Below are positions 26,101 to 35,100 of a stretch of DNA of 63,416 nt, piece by piece. Source of the stretch: a bacterium. Its GTDB lineage: Bacteria; Elusimicrobiota; Elusimicrobia; Elusimicrobiales; UBA9959. Where the stretch lies: assembly GCA_021847485.1 (NCBI GenBank), contig JAJZRA010000005.1:1-63416 (forward strand), read 5' to 3'. Position 1 is the first letter of the stretch. Every line of letters starts with the position of its first letter. The position numbers were made by a program, and so were the translations under genes. The notes below the pieces were generated by a model, which searched no databases, was not told the DNA's origin, and saw nothing but the letters and a program-made list of their open reading frames with translations.

Positions 26101-29100
26101 GTCCTGGGCCCGAAGCGCTCGTCGCTCGCGGTGCCGGTGACCAGCGGCAGGGCGTTGACGAACTCCGTCATCGGCGAGGTGATGGTGGAGGTCGGGATGT
26201 CCAGGTCGAACTTGGTCGTGACGGCCGCCACGCCGGAATAATTGCCCGCGTCGTCGGCGGAGCGGGCCTCGAACTTGTAGCTGTGGTCGCTGATGAAGGC
26301 AAGGTTCCCGTTGTTATAGGTCCAGTTGGCCACGGTACCCTGCGCGGGCAGCCAGACGCTCTGCGAGCAGGCCGTAAAGGACGTCCCGTCGAAGCAGGAA
26401 CCGGCGAGGTCGGAGATGGCGACCGTCACGGTGCTCGGGCCGCTGTACGGGGCGGTCTGGTTGTTGGAGGCCGTGCCGGCCAGCGGCGTGGACAGCAGGA
26501 TCTGGGAATAGGTGGCGCCGTCGACCGGGTAGGCCAGCGAGACCAGCGGCCCCGTAACGTCGTAAGTCACGGTGAAGGTGGAGTAGACGGCGGAGACGTT
26601 GCCGGCGTAGTCCACGGCCCTCGCCACCAGCGTATAGGCCGCGTCGTCCCTCAGGGCCGCCGGAGGCAGCGTATAGTACCAGGAGGCCGGCCCCAGCTTG
26701 GCCGCGTACAGCGCCGGCCACGCGGCGGTCTGCCAGCCGGTGCCGTTCCAGTAACGGGTCGCGGCGTCGACCCCGGTGGAGATCATGACCTCTACCCGGT
26801 TCAGCCCGGCTATATCGGCGTTAACGGTACCGCCGAAACCCGGCAGCTCGCGGACGGCCGGAACGGCCGGGGTGGTGATGGCGACCGTGGGCGGGGTATC
26901 GTCTATCAGGAAGTACCTGACGTTGGCGCCGCGGGTCTGCGGGTCCTCCAGGTTGCCGGGGCCGGAACCGTCGGCCAGCCGCGCGTCGTCCATGGCCCGT
27001 ATTTCCGCCTTGTACTCCCTGTCCCCGGCCGGCCAGGAGATGTCGTTGAGGTAGATCCAGCTCCAGTTCGGCCCTACGTAGGAGACCGAGACCGGCTGCC
27101 AGGCCGTGTCGGAGGAGATCGCGCTGGTGAAAGCCGAAGGCTGCCAGTAGTAGGTGGTCCCCCCCGCCACGTAGCTCAGCCGGAGGTCGCCGCTGTAGAC
27201 GCCGGCGTTGTTCTCGCTGTAGGCGTTGTCCGCGGAGGCGCCGTAGAACCTGGTGCCGCTGGCCGTCCTGCCGATATTGGCGGACCTGTAGCGCCCGCTG
27301 AAGCCGTCCTGGTCGTCCGCCGGCAGCGTGAAGGCCGAGGACGGCGGCATCTTGTCGACGTTGATGACCACCGAGGAGACGTCCACCGGCAGTACGTCCT
27401 GGGCGTTGCCGGCCACGTCCACGGCCTTGGAGAGCAGCAGGTATTTCAGGCCGGTGGTGCCGGCCGTGAAGCGCAGGTCCAGGCCGGCCGGCGCGTAAGT
27501 CCAGCTGGTGGCGCTGGGCAGGAGCGTGCCGTCGGCCTTCATCGAGATCCACACGGGGCTGACGCCGGGCGTCAGGAAGTCGGTGCCGTTGAACCACAGC
27601 GGCGGGTCGCCCTGCTGCTGCAGGGCCACGTAAACGTCGGAGTTGCCGAAATTGTCGGCCGCGGTGCCGGCGATGCGGTCCACCTGGCGCACGCCTTTCT
27701 TGTCGGCGTCGTAAGGCACCAGTATCCTGGCCACCGGGGAGGAGACGTCCATCGTGAACGTGAACGCGGAGGCGGAGCCCATGTTCCCGGCCTTGTCGGT
27801 GGCGTAGAGCTCGACGACATAGCTGCGGTCCGGCTCGAAGGCCAGGCCGGCCGTGAAGACCGAGGTGCTATAGTTTACGGTACCGGTCTTGAGGACGTCG
27901 TTCCAGGCCAGGGACGCCGGCAGATCGGTGTAAGTCCCGGCGGCGGTGAACGTCGAGGCCTGCCAGTTCCAGTACTCGGCCAGGCCCTGCCGCTTGACGC
28001 GGAAATAGGCGGAGGTCACCTCACCCGGCGCCGTATCCGACACCGTACCGGCGAGCGAGGTCAGCGAGCGCATGTAGACCTTGTCCGGCATAGTGACGCC
28101 GGCGGCCGGCGCGCTGGAGTCCACGATGAACTCCACGCCCACGCCCGGGGATTCGATGGTGCCGTTGATCTCGTGCGAGGCCTGCGAGATCACGCGGTAG
28201 CGGCGGTTGCCGTTCCACTTGGCGGTGGGAATGCTCCATTGCCAGTTCGGGGCCGCGTAGGTGTCGACCCCGGTAAAGCCCGTGAAGACCGAGGCCGGGG
28301 CCCAGGCCGCGCCGTTCCAGGCCAGGTCGTCGCCGCCGGCGTTCTCGGTCAGGTCCGGGCCGTAGTCCACCACGCGCACCGCCACGGTGGTGGCGTAAAC
28401 CGCCGTACCGATGACGGCCGGGGCCGGCGCCGGCTTGAAGTGCGGCACCGTGCCGTCCGGGATGACGATGGCGGAGACCGGCGGCGGAGGCTTGAGCGTG
28501 AACTCTATGTAAGGCGACAGCGGCCCGGGCAGGCCGGGCTTGGGCACCTCGTTGCCGGCCTGGTCCACGGCCTTCGCGAAGATCCGGTAGGTCGCTCCGG
28601 CCAGCGGGGCTATCCAGGTAGGGGTAGAGGCGCCGGTAGCCGTCCAGTTGTTGCCGGAGATCCCCGCTTCGTAGAAAAGCTCCGAGGCGGAGTCCCAGGC
28701 GTGAGTGGCGAAGTTCCAGTATCTGCCGATATCCGTCTTATAGTACGACAGCAGCACCTTGTCCAGCACCCCGGGCGGCACGTCGGAAGCCTGGCCCTGG
28801 ACGCTGTTCAGCTCGGCCTGTATCAGCGCCCCGTTGGTGGGATAGGTGATAGTGGATGACGGGTTGGTGAAGTCCGCCTTGATATTGGTGGCGGTGGAGT
28901 AGTCCAGCTGGTAGTTGCCGGCCTTGTCCACGGCCCAGGCGTTCATCTCGTAGATCTCGCCGGTGGCCCACGGGGAGGTATTGAGCTGCCACCAGGTGGC
29001 CGCGGGGCTCAGCGTGCCGTAGGAGACGACGCTGTTGGCCAGGGCGGCCGCCGCCCACGAGGACCCCGCCACGCTCCAGTACTTGCCGGCGTTGGGACCG

Positions 29101-32100
29101 GCAAGCTGCTTGATGCGGACATTGACGTCGGCCACCTTGCCGTTGGGCTTGTCGTAGGAACCGCCGGCCACCTTGCCGGACGCGCTGATGTAGCCGTTGT
29201 CGTACGGGTAGGAGATGGCCGCGGTGGGCCGGCTCACGTCGTAGACGAAAGAGGCTTTAAGGCCGTAACCCTCCTCGTTGGTGGCGCGGTCCCCGGCGTT
29301 GGTCTGCACCCGGAAGATCTCCCCGTCGTTGTTCTGGAACATGTTGGCGCTGATGGCCCAGGTCCAGCTGCCGAAAGGCGCGGCGGCGCTCAGCAGCTGG
29401 GGCGTCGGGTCCCAGCCGCCGGTGCCGTTCCAGTACCAGCCGTCCGAGGCGCGGGAGACGTAGAGGTAGATATGGTCCACCCCCGAGGAGCCGGGGTCGT
29501 AGCTGGTGCCCTGCAGCTGCGCGGGCTGGTAGTTCAGGTTGGCGCCGTCGGACGGGACCGTGACCGTGGAGACCGGCGCCTGGTTGTCGAAGAGGAACGT
29601 GGCCGTGGTGTAGACGTTATCGTAGTTGCCGGACACGTCCCGCGCCCGCGCCCTGATACTGTACCAGGCGCCGCTGGTCCAGGAGGAATCCTGCACGGTA
29701 TAGCTCCAGGCCGAGGAGCTCTGGTAGACGGTCTCCTGCACCGGGATCCACGGCGCGTCGTTCTCGTTGGCGCCGGGCGCGGACCAGGGCAGCGGCGTGA
29801 ACGACCGGGAATAGTATTTGTTCAGCGTCGTATTGAACAGCGTGATGCGCGTCTCGGCGATCCCGACGTTGTCGCCGGAGGTGCCGGAGATGGTCGGGAT
29901 GCTGTTATAGTACTGCAGCGCCGGCATGGTGACGTAGCTGCGCGGCGGCTCGTTGTCGAAGGTCACCAGCCGGCCCACGCCGGGCGGGATGTCGGCCTCC
30001 AGCGGGTCGCCGGCCTGGGGCCCGAACTCGCGGTTGAGCGCCAGGTCGTAGGACCACGGGACCACCCAGTAAGAGACGTTCTGGTTGGCCGGGTCGGTCA
30101 GCTTGGAGATCATCGCCGCCGGCAGGTCGTAGCGGAACTTGTTGGGCGTCGTCGTGGTGGAATTTACCGCCTCGTACCACTTGGCGAGGCCCGAAGTGAA
30201 GTCGCCGGCCGCGCCGTCCCACCAGCCGGCCGGGGCGGTGAGGCGCTTTACCGCCACCTTGACCGTGTAGCTGGAGAGCTTGGCCTCCCACTGCCGGGAG
30301 CCGTAACGCTCGTCGTCGGCGGTGCCGGAGATATAGGTGAAGCCGGTGGTCAGCCCGGGCAGCGGATAGGTCAGCGTGGACGTGGGCTTCTCCACGTCGT
30401 ACCTGATCGTGACCAGCGCCGGAGGCGAGTCGTTGCCGGCGAAGTCGGTGGCCCTGGCCTCCACCTGGTAGCTGTGGTCGTTGACGAAGGACAGCGCGGC
30501 GCCGGTGTAGTTCCAGGCGCCGGGGGGCCCGCCGGCCGGCAGCCAGACCGGGCAGGCCGCCCAGCCGGAGCCGGTGAAGCAGACGTTGCCGCCGTCCACG
30601 TCCGTTATCTTGACCGCCGCGGTGCTGACGCCGGTGTAGGCCGAGAGCTGCCCCGGCTGCGAGGAGGCGCCGGCGATGGGCGTGGAGACCTTGATCTGCG
30701 AATAGGCCGCGCCGTCGAGCGGGAATCCTATGGAGACCGCCGGCGGCGTTATGTCATAAGTGAAGGTCTGGGTGGAGTAGACGGCGGAATAATTGCCGGC
30801 GTAGTCCAGCGCCCTGGCGGACATGGTATAGACCACGTCGTCCTTCAGCACCACCGGGTCCACGAGGCAGTACCAGGAGGTGGGGCCGAGGGTGGTGGCC
30901 GGGTTCCAGGTCTCCGCGTTGGAGGTCCAGACGCCGCCGGCCTTGTCCCAGTACCTGGTGCCGTCCACGCCCGTGGTGGAGAGGCGCACGTAGGTCAGTT
31001 TATGGCCGGCCAGCGCCGCGTCGGCCGTGCCGTCTATGCGGGTCAGCGAGTTCAGCGCCAGGACGGACGGCGTGGTTATGGCCACCGCCGGCGGGGTGCC
31101 GTCCACGATGAACCGCGTCGAGGGATAGGGCCAGGAATTCCAGTTGCCCGCGCCCGAGTCGTCGGAAAGGCGGGCGTCGTCCATGGCCTTGGTCTCCAGC
31201 AGGTATTCCCTGTCGCCGGCCGGCCAGGCGATATCCGTCATGTAGTTCCAGTTCCAGACCGGCCCCGAGCCGGAAACGGAAGCCGTCTGCCAGGCCGTCT
31301 CGGACGAGACGGCGCTGCTGAACGCGCCGCCGTCCCAGTAATAGGTGACGGTCCCCGACAGGTAGGAAAGCCTTATGCTGACGGCGCTCACGCCGGAGTT
31401 GACGTTGGCCGGGCTGTCCACGGCCGTACCCTTGAGCTGCGTGGAATTGGCCGTCTTGCCTATCATCCCCGGCTGGTAGCGGCCGCTGACCCCGTCGGAG
31501 TCGTCCAACGGGTTGACGGTCTTAGGCGAAGGCGCGGACTTGTCTATCTTCACCACCATCGAGGACTGGCCCACGACGAAGGTCTGCTGCGTGTTCTGCG
31601 CCACGTCCACGGCCCTGGCCAGGATCAGGTAGCGGTAATCCTCGGCGAAGACGTTGTCGAGGCCGGCCGGGACGTAGGTCCAGGAAGTGGCGTCCGGGGA
31701 GAGGTAGCCGCTGGCCCCGTTCACTTCCAGCCAGTGGGCCGGGTCGTTGGTGTCGGTGAAGCCCGCTCCGTCGAACCACACCGGGGTGGAGGCCAGCTTG
31801 CGGATGGCCACCTGGACCCTGGAGTTCTTATAGTTGTCGTAGGCCGTGCCGGAGAGGGCGGGCAGGTAGCGGATACCGGCGCCGTTGGCGTCGTACGGAA
31901 CGAGTATCCTGGCGGCGGGAGAGGAGGCGTCCAGCGTAAAGGTGGCCTCCGTCGCCGCGCCGGTATTGCCGGCCTTGTCCGTCGAGAAGAGCTGGACCAC
32001 GTAAGTCCTGTCCGGCTCCCAGGCCTGGCCGGCGGAGAAATAATCGGTGGTGTACGAGGCCAGGCCGGCCGCCACGGCCGCGGGCAGGTCGGTATAGCCT

Positions 32101-35100
32101 CCGGAAAGGGCCGTGAACGTGGAGGCCTGCCAGTTCCAGTACTCGTTGGCGCTCTGGCGCTTGACGCGGAAATAGGTGCGCTGCAGCGCGCCCGGGGGAG
32201 TGTCGGACACGGAGCCTTCCAACTGCGGCACGGCGTTCATGTAGGCCTGGGCCGGGTAGGAAATGGCCACGGCCGGGGCGCTGGAGTCTATTATGAACTC
32301 GGCGCTGGACGGGGAACCCTCGGGCACGGCGCCCAGCCAGGCCTTGGAGTAGACCCGGTATTTGCGGTTGCCGTTCCAGCCGGCTGACGGCATCGTGAAC
32401 TGCCAGGCGGAACCGTCGAAGCTCTGCACGCCGATGAACAGGTTCGGGTTGGCCGCCGCCGACACCCACGCCGCGCCGTCCCAGACCAGGTTGTCCGCCG
32501 TGGCCAGCTCGTCGAGGTCGGGGCCATAGTCAACTATGCGCACCTGCACGGTACTGGAGAACACCGCCGTGCCGACTATGGGCTGGCTGGGCAGCGGCTT
32601 CCAGTGAGGCACCGTGGAATCGGGCGAAATTATTACGCTGGAAGGCAGCGGCGTATGGAGCCTGAACTGCACCAAGGGGCTGTTGTAGGCCGGCGAACCG
32701 GGCTTGACCACCTCGTTGCCGGCCTTGTCCACGGCCTTGGCGAAGATCTGGTAATCGATACCGGGATCGGAGGTGATCCACGTCGGGGTGGAGGCGCCGG
32801 TGGCCTGCCATTTCCTGTTGGGGGCGTCCACGCTCGTGGCCTCGTAGAAAAGCTCCGAGGCGGAAGACCAGTTGTTGGCCGCCATGTTCCAGTAGCCCGA
32901 CGGCGCCGTGACCTTGTAATAGGACAGCAGCACCTTGTCCACCGAGCCGGGCGCCACGTCGGAGGCCGAGCCGGAGATGACGGTCAGGTCGGTAGTCAGG
33001 TCGTCGCCGTTGTTGGGGTAGGTGACGCTGGAAGAGGGGAGCGTAAAGTCGGCGGCGACGTTCAGGGCCGTGGAGTACAGCACGGTCCAGTTGCCGGCCC
33101 TATCCTGCGCCTTGGCGTCCACGTCGTAGAACACGCCGGTGGTCCACGGGGAGGCGTTGAGCTGCCACCAGGTGCCGTTGGGACTGAGCGTGCCGTAGAG
33201 CGTGACGTCGTTCCAGACCTCGGGGGCGCCGGTATTCGTCCAGTTGGAGATGGAGCTGTTCCAGTACCAGTTGTCCGAATTGCGCTTTATGCGCACGTAG
33301 ACCTTGGCCGGGCGGCCGGGCCACAGGTCCGCCGCCGTGCCGGCCGGCTTGCCGGCCGCGGAAACGTAGCCGTTGGTGATAGGGTAGGTCACCGTGACCG
33401 TCGGCCTGTCCAGGTCGTAGACGAAGCTGGCCGTGGACCAGACCTGCTCGTAGTTGCCGGCCTTGTCCTTGGCCCGGGAGACGATCTCGTAGCGGCGGCC
33501 GGGCTTCCAGAAATTAGTCTGCGGCGTGCCCGACTGCGGGGTGTTCCAGTACCAGCCGCCGCCGTTGGTATCGAAACTTCCGCCGTCGCTGGCCGAGGCG
33601 TCCGGCCAATTGGCGGTGTTGGCGTTGGGGTCCGCGGCTTCCCAGTCCTGCGTGGCGCGGTTCCAGTAATACGTCGTGTTCTCTCCCAGCGAAGGGGTCG
33701 GGTAGCGCAGGACCTTCAACTTGACGCCGGTGACGATATTGCGGACGTTGTCGTCGTAGGTGCCGCTGCTGGAGAGGAACTGGTAATTATAGTGCGTATC
33801 GTCGGCCGGCACGGTCACGTCGGAGTTGGGCTTCTCGGGCAGGGCCTGGTAGACGTCGTAGACGAAGTTCACCGTCGAGAGCGCCACCTCCTCGTTGTCG
33901 GCCAGGTCCACGGCCTTGCTGACCACGCGGTAGGCTATGCTGTTGCCCCAGGCCGGCGAGGCGAAAGTCCAGGTGCCGGAGCTGGTCCCCACGAAGCTGG
34001 CGGGATACCAGTAAGTGTCCCCCAGCTGCTCGCCGGCGGCCCAGAGGGACGGGTCGGGGTTGCCGTTGTAGGTCCTGCCGTTGACCGAGTCGTAGATATT
34101 GAGCCTCACCGAAGAGATGCCGGGCACATAGTAAACCGCCGGGTCGCGGTCGTCGGCCGTGCCCGCGATGACCGGCAGGCTGTTGACCTGGTCGCCGTCC
34201 GCCAGGCTGGTAAGTTTGGAGGAGGGCTTCTCGGGGTCGTAGACCAGCGTGACGCTGTTGAGCCCCACGCCGTTCTTCTCGATATTGCCGGCGGCGTCCA
34301 CGGCCTTGATCGTCAGGGCGAAGGTGCCGCCGTCGCTCCAGACGCAGACCCCGGAAGAGCCGGTGGACCAGTCAACGTCGTAGGTGTTGAACTCCCAGCC
34401 GCCGGCCACGATGGAGGCGTTGTTCTCCAGCGTGCTGTCCCGCTCCCAGTTGCCGGTGGCGGCGTTCCAGTAGCAGCCGAAGCCGGGGCTGTCCACCTTC
34501 CCGATCTTCAGCTTGACCGACGCCACGCCGCCGTAGGGGGTGGCGGGCCAGTCGTCGGCCGCGCCGTTGACGAGGGTTATGTTGTGGAAATAGGTACGGG
34601 AGAGGAACGGCACCGGCACGCCGTCCTCGTAGGCGTTCACCAGCGTGGACGTGGGCCAGGAGACGTCGTACTTGAAGCGGCGCTCGTTGACGCCGTTGGT
34701 CCACGAGGCCTCCAGGTTGCCCACCGAGTCCACGGCCCGCGACCGCAGCCGGTAGTCCTTGCCCTGCTGCAGGTTTATGCCGGCCGGCAGGGTATAGGCC
34801 CAGTCGGCCGGGATGAAATCCGCGGGGTTGGACAGGCGCGCGTAGGTGCTGAAAGAGGTGCTGTAGGCCTTCCAGGAGGAGCCGTTCCAGACGCTGACGG
34901 GGTCGTAGGGGGCGATGGGCGACAATTCGGCCAGCTCCAGGTCCAGGTACTTCACGTTGGTGATGCCCGGCGCGTCCTTGGCCGTGCCGGTGATCTGGGG
35001 GAAGGCCTTCATGAAAGCCGCGGCCGGCACGGAGATATAGGAATCGGGCGGCAGGTTATCGCAGGTGAAGGTGTTGGACGCCGTGCCGGCCGCGAAGACG

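Noticed and set aside
18114-28859. A 3,581-codon plus-strand open frame
   Set aside because: Same cause as above. Its composition mirrors the repeats on the other strand and it has no start signals.
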